From positions 79,212-143,211 of the forward strand of contig MKWR01000029.1 of NCBI GenBank assembly GCA_001899855.1: a DNA stretch of 64,000 nt, written 5' to 3'. The stretch's first letter is position 1; the number at the start of each line of letters is the position of its first letter. Shown one piece after another: positions 35,572-44,201 of this stretch. A program made the translations under genes and the position numbers. The stretch is from Lysobacterales bacterium 63-13 (GTDB lineage Bacteria > Pseudomonadota > Gammaproteobacteria > Xanthomonadales > Rhodanobacteraceae). Under the pieces are notes generated by a model. The model did no database searches. It worked only from the letters and a program-made list of their open reading frames with translations, and was not told the origin of the DNA.

Positions 35572-35605
35572 AAAGCCCCGCGCATGCGGGGCTTTCTTTT
35601 TTTTT
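35572..35605 (+). terminator. Strong rho-independent terminator
   Basis: A perfect 10-bp stem AAAGCCCCGC/GCGGGGCTTT with a GCAT loop is followed by an uninterrupted run of nine T (CTTTTTTTTT). It is the strongest terminator in the window and belongs to the exported protein gene upstream. Confidence 0.95.
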
Positions 35606-35671
35606 AAGGTGCCAAGGTCTATCCTTTACGTCCTAGCTGTTCATTCCCCAGCGATTTGAGAGATCCAGCCA

Positions 35672-36883
35672 GTGATCGAGTCCAGAAAATATTCTCCAGT
35701 AGCCGTCGTCGCGCTTGCGTTTGGTGCATTCCTGTTTTCCGCCACGGCCGTGAATGCTGCGGATTTTCAGGTCTCAGTGAAGCGAAACGGAAATACACAG
35801 TGCACGATGACCGGCTCGATGCTCAATATCGATCCGGCCACCGGTAACGTTTCGATCGATCTCAGCGCGGACTTTCCTTGCGGCAGTTCCACTGGCTATC
35901 CGGTGCCAGTCACCGCAATTGCCGGTGCAAGCCTGAGCGTGACCGGGCAGACCACGGTGGGCGGCGGGACGACCGGCGCGGGCACGGTCAATCTTCAGCT
36001 CAATACCGGGCTGAGTGCAGTAACCCCGGGCGTTTCCTGTGTACCGGATGGATTTACCGGCAGCAATGTTTCCATCGTCTCAGGATGGTCCGCCAATCTG
36101 TGCGGCAATAGTTGCGGCGCGACAGTGACTCGCAATGTCGATGTGCAAAATACGTCGGCTACTCTGGATGGCAATATCACATTCAAGGCAAAGTGCACTT
36201 ATCAGGATCAGACCGATGCCAATCTGAGCACTGTGCGCTCGAACATCAATTCCACGCCATCGGTGACGGTGCTGCACGGAACGGCACCGCCGGCAAATTA
36301 TTGCCAGAGCGTGACGCAACTCAGCGATCCGAAGGGATTGACGGACGCAATGCGGCAGACGTCCGGAATTGTCACCGGTGGGTTGTACGCCGGCAATATT
36401 TCCTTCATGAATTATGTCACCATGTTCGGCGTCAGTTCCAATACCTTTCCTGCGGGTAGCGGGGACACGGCAGGTTATGGTTTCCCCGGCGACAATACGA
36501 GCACGATTGCAACCAACATATCGCGTGACAAATATGTCTCCCTGCAGTTCCGAGCGCCGTCCAACGCCCTCTGGGACCAGCGGGCTGGTTACTATTCCTT
36601 TGCCGTCAATCCGCAAAATACTCCTTTCAGTGCAGCTATCGCGCCTTGCCCTGGGCAGTTTGACAGTGACCCGTTGTTCCCGATCAGTGCCGCCTGCAAG
36701 GGAGAAGCGCTGTTCAGTGACATCAACTGGAAGATCACATCCGGAACAACGCCCAGTTGTAAATTGGAGCCGGGCAAAACGTATTATCTCAATGTCATAC
36801 ATGCCCCGCGCGGCACGCCAAGCCAATCCGGTTGTGCCTCAAGCACTTGCAAGGTCGAGCTACGCAACGCCCATTCTTATTGA
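35672..36883 (+). CDS. Cysteine-rich secreted protein of unknown function
   Basis: 403 residues from GTG 35672. Signal peptide about 1-31 (hydrophobic VALAFGAFLFSATAVNAA). The mature part is rich in Ser, Thr, Gly and Asn with 12 cysteines in pairs (for example LCGNSCG, PCPGQF, GCASSTC), suggesting a disulfide-bonded beta protein. No domain recognised. Codon use is less GC-biased than the neighbours (many GGA, GCA, TCC, AAT), so it may be a more recent acquisition. Follows a terminator and carries its own short leader. Confidence 0.65.
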   Translation: MIESRKYSPVAVVALAFGAFLFSATAVNAADFQVSVKRNGNTQCTMTGSMLNIDPATGNVSIDLSADFPCGSSTGYPVPVTAIAGASLSVTGQTTVGGGTTGAGTVNLQLNTGLSAVTPGVSCVPDGFTGSNVSIVSGWSANLCGNSCGATVTRNVDVQNTSATLDGNITFKAKCTYQDQTDANLSTVRSNINSTPSVTVLHGTAPPANYCQSVTQLSDPKGLTDAMRQTSGIVTGGLYAGNISFMNYVTMFGVSSNTFPAGSGDTAGYGFPGDNTSTIATNISRDKYVSLQFRAPSNALWDQRAGYYSFAVNPQNTPFSAAIAPCPGQFDSDPLFPISAACKGEALFSDINWKITSGTTPSCKLEPGKTYYLNVIHAPRGTPSQSGCASSTCKVELRNAHSY

Positions 36884-37230
36884 AACAGGCACCCGGGCAG
36901 CCTGGTGAAGTGGCAAGAGGACGCCGAGCCACGGCGTCCTTGCTTGGCAGTCAGCGGGAGTTGCAGCTCGGCCTGCGAATCGGCGTGGTTGGCCGATCCA
37001 GTGCGTGATCTCCCTGCTGCGCCGACTTGACGAGCGCGCCGCAAATCCCTGGCTCCATTGGCGCGGAAATTCAATGCTCGCCGAAAGCCCTCGGTGCAAC
37101 TTCTGACCTGTGTTCAGGTCTCAACACTGCCTCGTGCATGTGGGCAATGCTCCATGCCGGGGCACCCCGTTGACTGCAACCTGGAATAGTTTCTCGTGTA
37201 CCAAATGAACCGGTATTGGAGGTTTGACGC
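36884..37230. other. Gene-free gap with a terminator-like hairpin
   Basis: 347 bases. A 9-bp stem AGGACGCCG/CGGCGTCCT at 36918-36940 follows the secreted-protein gene by 35 bases; its trailing TTGCTT is weak, so it may be a factor-assisted or degenerate terminator. A smaller hairpin GACCTG/CAGGTC lies at 37104-37119. The last 100 bases should hold the promoter of the PPIase gene, with GGAGG at 37218-37222. Nothing else recognised. Confidence 0.5.
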
Positions 37231-38178
37231 GTGCTGAAAATGTCTTTGACCCAGGTGTGCTCTGCGCTCTTTCTCGTGCTTCTCCTGTCGGGAGAGTCAC
37301 TTGCCGCAGATGCGCCATACCCCGAACAAACCGTTGTCGCCAGCCGTGGCAGCGCTTCGGTGACCATGAAGGATGTGGATGCGGCGTTGATTGGCATGCC
37401 TGCGGACCAACGTGCCAACTTCATGAACAGTCCCAAGCGCATTGAGGAACTGCTCGAACGCCTCTTGATCAATCAGCAGCTGGCCAATGAGGCGCGTGCT
37501 GCCAAGCTTGACCAGGATCCACTGTTCCAGCGTGCCGTGCAGCAACAAAGCGACAAGATGCTGACCGAGCAGTTGGCCATGAAGCTGCGTGCGGAAGTGT
37601 CGGCTGACATTGTCGAGCCGCTGGCCAGGGAGCGCTATGACGTGAACCCGGATGCGTACGCGATTCCGGGACGGGCCACGGTCCGCCATATCCTGATTGA
37701 CACCAAGACGCGCAGTGACGCGGAGGCAAAGACGCTGGCCGAAGCCGCTCGCGCCAAGGCACTTGCCGGCGAGGACTTTGTCAAACTCGTCACCGAGTAT
37801 TCCGACGACGGCTCCAAGCGCAGCAACGACGGGGAAATCCCTGATGGCGAGGGAGAAGGGCTGGTGCCCGAGTTCGTCGCAGCGGTCAAAAAGTTGAAAG
37901 AGAAGGGTGAGATTTCTCCCTTGGTCAAGACTGCATTCGGCTACCACATCATCAAGCTTGAAGCGCGCTATCCCGCGAAGTCGCAGTCATATGACGATGT
38001 CAAGGAGCGCATCATCAGCGACTTGGCCAATCGGATGCGCGACAACCGCGTGAAGGAACATATCGATGAGCTCAAGGCGCTGGAACTGACAGCAAAGCCG
38101 GAAGTCGTCGCTTCCTTGCGAACCCGCTACGTGCCGTCCGCAACGACTGCCGATCCTGCTGCTCCCGGTTCAAGATAA
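37231..38178 (+). CDS. Periplasmic parvulin-type peptidyl-prolyl isomerase
   Basis: 315 residues from GTG 37231, chosen over ATG 37240 because GGAGG lies 8 bases upstream. Signal peptide about 1-26. An N-terminal helical SurA/PpiD-like region (about 45-130, with RIEELLERLLINQQLANEA) precedes one PpiC/parvulin domain (about 145-250: RHILIDTKTRSDAEAKTLA, FGYHIIKLEAR). Such proteins help fold exported or outer-membrane proteins. Its place after two exported proteins suggests it may serve them. Distinct from SurA at 62610. Confidence 0.88.
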   Translation: MLKMSLTQVCSALFLVLLLSGESLAADAPYPEQTVVASRGSASVTMKDVDAALIGMPADQRANFMNSPKRIEELLERLLINQQLANEARAAKLDQDPLFQRAVQQQSDKMLTEQLAMKLRAEVSADIVEPLARERYDVNPDAYAIPGRATVRHILIDTKTRSDAEAKTLAEAARAKALAGEDFVKLVTEYSDDGSKRSNDGEIPDGEGEGLVPEFVAAVKKLKEKGEISPLVKTAFGYHIIKLEARYPAKSQSYDDVKERIISDLANRMRDNRVKEHIDELKALELTAKPEVVASLRTRYVPSATTADPAAPGSR

Positions 38179-38540
38179 TCGAGTATCGGGGATACGTCTG
38201 GATCTCGTCATCGAATCCCTGCTTGCGCAGGGATTCGCGCAGTCTGCGACCTGGCCGTTGGATGACGGCTTGGACGGCCGTCGATGGTCGATTGGCGCTT
38301 GATCTGAACTCCACCGCTTGCCTTTCATGCTGCTCGCTTCCGGCTCAGCCCGGGTCTGGGCTGGCGGTTGTCCGCATATCTTCTGCCCGGGCGATCGACG
38401 GGCAAGGCGTGTGCCGGCCGCGCGGGATCGCGTATTCTTCCATGTTGGCCATCCCGCGCCAGCTTCGGATTTCTTGCTGTGCCAAACCGCTTCGTGGGTT
38501 GACTGACGCGCGTGCGGAATCGGCATGGGGACGGATTGCA
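38179..38540. other. Gene-free gap before the polysaccharide module
   Basis: 362 bases. Just after the PPIase gene is an 11-bp inverted repeat CGAATCCCTGC/GCAGGGATTCG with a TTGC loop (38212-38237), strong but without a T-run. The rest shows no recognisable gene or RNA. The promoter of the wzm-type operon is expected here but is not evident. Confidence 0.45.
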
Positions 38541-39311
38541 ATGCACAAGCTGGCACTCGCCACACATTTCATTCGCCGCGAATTGAAGGAACGCTATCGC
38601 GGCAGCTTTACCGGATTCGGTTGGGCTTTGCTGCAGCCGTTGCTGCAGCTGGCGATCTATGCATTCGTGTTTGTGCAGATTTTCAAAGCGCGCGTGCCCG
38701 GTGCGGGCGCGCCCGGCTATGTTCCATTCCTGGTCGTGGCCATGTGGCCTTGGATCGCATTCTCGGAGGCGATCTTCCGCTCGACCACCGCGATCCAGGA
38801 CAATGCGGCCCTGATCGGAAAGGTGGCGCTTCCGCGCGAGTTGCTGGTATTGGCACCTTGCGCGGCGAGCTTCCTCCTGCATGGGGCCGGATTCCTCGCC
38901 ATACTTGCTGTCCTGTCGATCAGCGGACACGGCATCGAGATGGTCAAGATCCCGCTGGCCCTGCTCCTGTATGTGCCGATGTTTGCCTGCGCGTTCGGGA
39001 TCAGCCTGACCTTGGCAGGCCTGCAGGTGTTTGTCCGCGACCTGGTGCAGATCATTGGTCAATTGCTGACCTTGATGATGTTTGCCGCACCGATCTTCTA
39101 CGACCGCACGAACCTGCCGGAACGCTTTCAGGTGCTGCTCGATCTCAACCCCTTCACGTTCTATGTCGAGGGCATGCGCAACCTGCTCCTTGGTTACGGC
39201 GAATTTCCCTGGCATGGCTTGCTGATCGCCATCCTCGTGGCGGGTCTGACCCTGGCCTTTGGTCTCTGGTTGTTTCGACGCCTCGACCCGCATTTCGAGG
39301 ATTTCCTGTGA
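38541..39311 (+). CDS. Polysaccharide ABC exporter permease (Wzm/TagG type)
   Basis: 256 residues from ATG 38541. Six hydrophobic segments and the ABC-2 pattern: N-terminal RRELKERYRGSFTGFGWALLQP, which is the cytoplasmic gate helix region, and C-terminal LNPFTFYVEGMRNLLLG. It would export an undecaprenyl-linked O-antigen-like glycan or similar polymer. The stop overlaps the ATPase gene (GTGA). An upstream in-frame extension to 38223 lies in non-coding sequence. Confidence 0.92.
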   Translation: MHKLALATHFIRRELKERYRGSFTGFGWALLQPLLQLAIYAFVFVQIFKARVPGAGAPGYVPFLVVAMWPWIAFSEAIFRSTTAIQDNAALIGKVALPRELLVLAPCAASFLLHGAGFLAILAVLSISGHGIEMVKIPLALLLYVPMFACAFGISLTLAGLQVFVRDLVQIIGQLLTLMMFAAPIFYDRTNLPERFQVLLDLNPFTFYVEGMRNLLLGYGEFPWHGLLIAILVAGLTLAFGLWLFRRLDPHFEDFL

Positions 39312-40507
39312 ACCAGGTCCTGGTCAAGGCAACCGGTGTCGGCAAGGCCTACCCGAAGGCTTACCTGTCGAGTGATCGCCTGCGTGCCCTGGCACGCCTG
39401 CTGGCCGGACGCCGCGACGCCGATGCGCAATACGTGGTCAGGGACATCGATCTTTGCGTCCGCCGTGGCGAGTCGATCGCCGTCATCGGGCAAAACGGAG
39501 CGGGCAAGTCGACCCTGCTCAAGTTGATCACCGGCGTGCTGACGCCAACCAGCGGCAAGGTCGAGGTGTCCGGCAGCGTCGGTGCCTTGCTTGAGCTGGG
39601 TGCAGGGTTCCATCCCGAATACAGCGGCCGCGACAATGTCGAAATGGCCGCGGCCTTGCACGGCTTGAGTCACGATGAGCTCGCGGCGCGCATGCAGCAG
39701 ATCATCGAGTTTGCCGATATCGGCGCTTACATCGATGAGCCGGTCAAGCACTATTCCTCGGGCATGGTCGTGCGCCTGGGCTTCGCCATCATTGCCTCGC
39801 TGAAACCGGATCTGTTGATCACCGACGAAGTCCTCGCTGTCGGTGACGAGTCTTTCCAGAAGAAATGCATCCGCTGGATGGAGGAATACCTCAAGGAAGG
39901 CGGCACCTTGCTGCTGGTCACCCACAGCATGTATCACGCGCAGAAATTGTGCCGCCATGCCTTGTGGCTCGATCATGGTGCGCTGATGCAGTCTGGCGAT
40001 GTCTTCGAAGTGAGCCAGGCTTACCTGGCCTGGCATGAGCGCAAGCAGGCCGCGATCGAGCAGCGCGCGCCCGATCGATCCGGAATCGAGTTCGAGATCA
40101 CCGACCTGGTGGTCAACGACAGTCCCGGCAATCAGGCCGTGGTGGTCGATTTCGGTGGCAAGCTGGTCATGAGTTCGCGGATTCGCTCGCGTGAGGGCAG
40201 GTTGCCGATTGCCATGTTCGGGATCGTGCGTGCCGATGGCACACCTGTCTACGGAGTCAGTACCGAGATGGACGAGGTCGGCGTGCAGCGTGTCTCCGAT
40301 CACGATTTCAGGGTTGAAATCGAGTTTGCAGGACTCAGTCTCTTGCCGGGGAGTTATCAGGTGCGCATTCACACCATGGATACCGAAGGATTGCGGCTGT
40401 TCGACACGCTCGAGCGCGGCCTGACTGTTCGCGGCGAATCGCGCGAGTTCGGCCTGGTGCGGCTGCCGCATCGCTGGAATCAGTCCAGCGGAGGCCACGG
40501 TGGCTGA
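39308..40507 (+). CDS. Polysaccharide ABC exporter ATPase with C-terminal glycan-binding domain (Wzt type)
   Basis: 399 residues from GTG 39308. ABC domain (about 1-245): Walker A GQNGAGKST at 61-69, signature YSSGM, Walker B LLITDEVLAVGDE. The extra C-terminal beta-sandwich (about 265-390), with GIEFEITDLVVND and LLPGSYQVRIHTMD, is the Wzt carbohydrate-binding domain that recognises a capped non-reducing end. Together with the methyltransferase next door this suggests a chain-terminating modification is read before export (inference from the E. coli O9a-type model). Confidence 0.93.
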   Translation: MNQVLVKATGVGKAYPKAYLSSDRLRALARLLAGRRDADAQYVVRDIDLCVRRGESIAVIGQNGAGKSTLLKLITGVLTPTSGKVEVSGSVGALLELGAGFHPEYSGRDNVEMAAALHGLSHDELAARMQQIIEFADIGAYIDEPVKHYSSGMVVRLGFAIIASLKPDLLITDEVLAVGDESFQKKCIRWMEEYLKEGGTLLLVTHSMYHAQKLCRHALWLDHGALMQSGDVFEVSQAYLAWHERKQAAIEQRAPDRSGIEFEITDLVVNDSPGNQAVVVDFGGKLVMSSRIRSREGRLPIAMFGIVRADGTPVYGVSTEMDEVGVQRVSDHDFRVEIEFAGLSLLPGSYQVRIHTMDTEGLRLFDTLERGLTVRGESREFGLVRLPHRWNQSSGGHGG

Positions 40508-41384
40508 GCAGGACAAGGCGCTGGAGTTCACCGGCGAGCGCTTCACGCCGGAGTGCGTGCGCGAGATCCGCTATGAACACTGGCATCGCTATGCGTTCGC
40601 CCTTGCCATGGCGCGAGGCAAGCGCGTTCTCGATGCGGCCTGCGGTGAAGGTTATGGTTCCAACCTGCTGGCCGGCGTTGCCGAGCACGTCACCGGTGTC
40701 GATATTTCCGCCGAGGCAATCGAGCACGCGCGGACCCGCTATGGCGATCGCGGCAATCTGCAGTTCCACCGTGGCGACGCGGCCCAACTCGCATTTGCCG
40801 ACAAAAGCTTTGATGTCGTCGTCTCCTTCGAGACGTTGGAGCACCTGCTTGCCCAGGAGGCGCTGGTTGCCGGTTTCGCGCGCGTGCTCGCCGACGATGG
40901 AATGCTGCTGATTTCCTCGCCGGACAAGCACACCTACAGCGAAGTTGCCGGATTCCGCAACGAATTCCACGTCCGCGAGCTCTATCGCGAGGAGCTGCTC
41001 GACCTGCTTCGCCCGCATTTCAACGGCATTCGCCTGTACGGGCAGAAGCTGCTGTTCCAGTCGATGCTGTGGACGCTGGATGGCTCTGGCGAGGGCGTGG
41101 CCATGCAGACCGTCGACGCGGATGGCAAGGTTTCCCCCGGATTGGACTATGCGCCGCTGTATTTCATCGCCGTGTGCGCGAAACAGGCATTGCCGGCCGA
41201 TCTTCCCCGCCTGTCCAGTTTCGGTGACCGCGAAGAATCGGTCTATTCGCATTACAATGGCGAGGTGCGCAGGAACATGAGCGCCGGTGCCCGCATCGCC
41301 GAGCTTGAAGCCGAAATCGATCGGCTGCGCACTTCCACCAGGATCACACCGTCATCGCGATGGCCACGCTGGCTGCGTCGATGA
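40500..41384 (+). CDS. Class I SAM-dependent methyltransferase of the polysaccharide module
   Basis: 294 residues from GTG 40500, overlapping the Wzt gene by 8 bases. Motif I VLDAACGEGYG at 43-53, then GVDISAEAIEHAR, FDVVVSFETLEHL and GMLLISSPD, a classic Rossmann methyltransferase (about 25-155). The C-terminus (about 255-290) is a charged helix with AELEAEIDRLR, possibly a coiled coil. In Wzm/Wzt systems with a substrate-binding Wzt domain, a methyltransferase often caps the chain; the target here is unknown. Confidence 0.88.
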   Translation: MAEQDKALEFTGERFTPECVREIRYEHWHRYAFALAMARGKRVLDAACGEGYGSNLLAGVAEHVTGVDISAEAIEHARTRYGDRGNLQFHRGDAAQLAFADKSFDVVVSFETLEHLLAQEALVAGFARVLADDGMLLISSPDKHTYSEVAGFRNEFHVRELYREELLDLLRPHFNGIRLYGQKLLFQSMLWTLDGSGEGVAMQTVDADGKVSPGLDYAPLYFIAVCAKQALPADLPRLSSFGDREESVYSHYNGEVRRNMSAGARIAELEAEIDRLRTSTRITPSSRWPRWLRR

Positions 41385-41400
41385 CGAAACCGGCAAGCCG

Positions 41401-43266
41401 ATGAATACAACCCCCGAGTTCCAGATCAACTACGGCAATTTCAGCTTTGCCGGCCAGAGTCCGCGCAACACGCAGGATGCGCCACGTTATGCGGCCATCG
41501 ACGCCATGATCGCGCCGCTGTCCAGCGACGAGTACGCGTTCATCGCCAAGGACTCCGGTGAGCGCCATGTGCTCAGCCATCACGTCCTGCAAACGCTGGA
41601 TCAGTGCCGGGAATTCCGCACGATCGAGGAGCATGTCGCGCGCGTGGCATCGGTGGTACCGGGCCTGACCCAGCACGACCGCATTCGCAAGGGCCTTGAA
41701 GGCCTTGCCGCGACCGGCTTGCTGGTCGCCGACAACGCTTACCTTGCCGGCCTCGAACGCGAGCCGGATGCGCAACCGCGCAGTCTCCACGCAATCTATA
41801 TCCGTGCCTGTGATCGTCCGCAGCAACTGCGCCTGCTGCTCGATTCGCTGGCCAATTACGAGCGCCGCTTCCGCGTCGCGCGCAATGTCATCCTGCTCGA
41901 TGATTCAATCGAGGAAGGCAATCGCGACACCAATCGTGACCTGCTGCGCGAGTTCGCCCGCGCGGTCGGCAATCCGGTCAGCTACATCGGTCCGGTCGAA
42001 CGGGCAAAGCTGCGCCAGCGTCTCGCCAAGGCCTTGCCGCAGGCTGCAGCAAGCCTCGAATGGTTGCTTGATCGCGGCCCGCGCACCCGGCGCGGCGGTG
42101 GCGGGCGCTCATGGAACCTGGCCTTGTTGCTGTCGGCCGGGCGCATGTTCGCCATGCTGGATGAGGATTTCCGCCTGCCCTTGCACCGTCATGCCGATGT
42201 CCGCCCGGGACTTGAGCCGAATCCCGCCGTGGCCGCCTCCGCACGTTTCTACCGGCGTCTCGAGGACGCGCTGGCGGCGGGCGAGGAAGAGCAGCAGGAT
42301 CCCTTTGAAGCCCACCTGCGCGTCTGCGGCGAACGCCTGGGCGCGGCCATTGCGCAGGATGACTATCGTCTTAGCCGCGACAGCCTGCGCGGAATCAATC
42401 TCGGCCGCCTTGAGCACCTGCGCGGCGATGCCCGCGTCCTCAACACGCTGAACGGCACTTGCGGAAGTTCGGGTACCGAGAGTGCGCTGTGGCTGTATCA
42501 CCTCGACGCCGACAGTCGCGCGGAGTTCTGGGCGGATCGCGAATCCTACCTGCGCAACATCGAGGCACAGAGTCTGTGGTTCGGCAACTTGCGCGCAAAG
42601 CCGGCCAGCCAGGCCTACTTCACGCCCTTTGTCTTCGACAATCGGCAGATGCTGCCGTGCACGAATCCGGACGGTCGCGGCGAGGATGGCCTGGCCAGTG
42701 CGGCGACGCAGTTCTGCCACCCCGGATCACTGGTCGTGCATCTTCCGCTGGCCATGGGTCATGCCCAGGAAGCGGATCGCCAACGCTCGCAGGTGACCAT
42801 GGCCGCGCATACGCCGCGCTTCAATCATTACCTGCGCGATTACGCCAGCAATCAAATCGGCCTGGCCAAGGCCGCCGATGCCGGCCGTCGCCTGGAACTG
42901 CTCGGCACCCTGACGGCGGATCTCGCCGCCGCCGATGACGCCACACTGGTCTCCTCGCTGAGCGAATACCTCGGCTTTGTGCGCGCCGACGTGGTCGAAC
43001 GCCTGCAGAACCAGTTCGAATTGCTCGCCGCCGAGGCTCCGGTCTACTGGCAGGCGGATGTGCGTGCCATTGTCCGCAACAACGGCAATGCACTGCTCAA
43101 GCACGGCGCGCCGCGCCTGGCTGATTGGCCGGAGGAGTTCGATGCCAGCGCCTGTGCCGGTGCCGCGCGCGCCGAGCTGGCCGACATGGCCCAGGCCTGG
43201 CGGGACTGGCCAGCCGTGTGGAATGTCGCGCGCGAACAGGGTGATCGCCTGATCAGCGGATTCTGA
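41401..43266 (+). CDS. Large protein with PqqD-like N-terminal and glycosyltransferase-like domain, function unknown
   Basis: 621 residues from ATG 41401, 16 bases after the methyltransferase. Residues about 30-112 read like a PqqD-type winged-helix domain (HHVLQTLDQCREFRTIEEHV..., ending GLAATGLLV). From 128 on, AIYIRACDRPQQLRLLLDSL and ARNVILLDDS, then FAMLDEDFRLP (Asp-Glu-Asp at 254-256), look like a GT-A glycosyltransferase with a DXD-type metal site. The long C-terminal half (about 330-621) is not recognised. No signal peptide or membrane helix. Context suggests glycan synthesis. Confidence 0.7.
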   Translation: MNTTPEFQINYGNFSFAGQSPRNTQDAPRYAAIDAMIAPLSSDEYAFIAKDSGERHVLSHHVLQTLDQCREFRTIEEHVARVASVVPGLTQHDRIRKGLEGLAATGLLVADNAYLAGLEREPDAQPRSLHAIYIRACDRPQQLRLLLDSLANYERRFRVARNVILLDDSIEEGNRDTNRDLLREFARAVGNPVSYIGPVERAKLRQRLAKALPQAAASLEWLLDRGPRTRRGGGGRSWNLALLLSAGRMFAMLDEDFRLPLHRHADVRPGLEPNPAVAASARFYRRLEDALAAGEEEQQDPFEAHLRVCGERLGAAIAQDDYRLSRDSLRGINLGRLEHLRGDARVLNTLNGTCGSSGTESALWLYHLDADSRAEFWADRESYLRNIEAQSLWFGNLRAKPASQAYFTPFVFDNRQMLPCTNPDGRGEDGLASAATQFCHPGSLVVHLPLAMGHAQEADRQRSQVTMAAHTPRFNHYLRDYASNQIGLAKAADAGRRLELLGTLTADLAAADDATLVSSLSEYLGFVRADVVERLQNQFELLAAEAPVYWQADVRAIVRNNGNALLKHGAPRLADWPEEFDASACAGAARAELADMAQAWRDWPAVWNVAREQGDRLISGF

Positions 43267-43275
43267 GGCCGCATC

Positions 43276-44190
43276 GTGCCGGTGTCGTCGCCTGCCAGCG
43301 TGCCGGGACTGACCAGCGTCATCGTGGTGACCGCCAACAGCGGGCCGGTCAGCCTGCGCTGCATCGAGCGCCTGCTCGCTTCGACCGCGCCACTGACGCT
43401 GGCCGTTGTCGACAACGCTTCCAACGATGGCCAGGTTGACGAGATCCAGCGTCGCTTCGGTGCGGATCCGCGCCTGCGCATCCTGCGCAATGTCCGGAAT
43501 CTCGGTTTTGGCCCGGCCGCCAACCAGGCAGCCACCTCCTGCGAAGGCGAATGGCTGCTCGTGCTCAATCCGGATTGCCTGGTCGAGCCGGACAGCATTG
43601 CACGCCTGGGCGCAATCGCCCGCGCGCATCCGCAGGCCGGCGTCATCGGCGTAAGCATCGTCAACCCGGACGGGACTCCCGCCAGGGCCAATCGCCGACG
43701 TGATCCCGACTTGCGTCGCGCGCTGATGAGTCTGAGCGGCCTCGCCCGCCTGCAGCAGCGCTGGCCGGCGTTCGCGGGCATCGACATGCCGCCTGCGCCA
43801 GCGGGCACGGAAATCGAGCGCGTCGATGCAGTATCGGGCGCGTGCCTGTTCCTGCGCCGTGACGTATTCGTGTCGATCGGTGGCTTCGACGAGGGATATT
43901 TCCTGCACTGCGAGGATCTTGACCTGTGCCGGCGCGTGCGCGATGCCGGCCATGAGGTCTGCCATGCGCATGCCATCGCCCTGGTCCACGAACAAGGCAG
44001 CTCCAGCCAGCGCTGCCCCTTGTTTGTCTCGCGGCACAAGCACGCCGGCATGTGGCGCTATTTCCGCAAGTTCGATGTGGCCGCGAAAAACCCGCTGCTG
44101 CGCGGCATTGTCTACTGCGGGATCTGGACGCACTACTGGCTGCTGGCACCGCTCAAGGCCTGGCGGCAACGCACGTGGCGGAGCGCCTGA
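43276..44190 (+). CDS. Family 2 glycosyltransferase (WbbL/rhamnosyltransferase-like)
   Basis: 304 residues from GTG 43276. GT-A fold: VIVVTANSG strand, VVDNASNDG at 45-52, NLGFGPAANQA, the DXD-like LNPDC near 97-101, and the downstream SGACLFLRRDVFVSIGGFDEGYFLHCEDLDLCRR block, which is diagnostic for WbbL-type GT2 enzymes. It probably adds one sugar during assembly of the exported polymer. Last gene of the polysaccharide module, convergent with the DUF486 gene 11 bases away. Confidence 0.92.
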   Translation: MPVSSPASVPGLTSVIVVTANSGPVSLRCIERLLASTAPLTLAVVDNASNDGQVDEIQRRFGADPRLRILRNVRNLGFGPAANQAATSCEGEWLLVLNPDCLVEPDSIARLGAIARAHPQAGVIGVSIVNPDGTPARANRRRDPDLRRALMSLSGLARLQQRWPAFAGIDMPPAPAGTEIERVDAVSGACLFLRRDVFVSIGGFDEGYFLHCEDLDLCRRVRDAGHEVCHAHAIALVHEQGSSSQRCPLFVSRHKHAGMWRYFRKFDVAAKNPLLRGIVYCGIWTHYWLLAPLKAWRQRTWRSA

Positions 44191-44201
44191 TCAGTGTCGC
44201 C

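Noticed and set aside
38223-38540. N-terminal extension of the Wzm-type permease by 106 codons
   Set aside because: The peptide is Arg/Cys/Ser-rich without similarity to permeases; ATG 38541 gives the normal family length.
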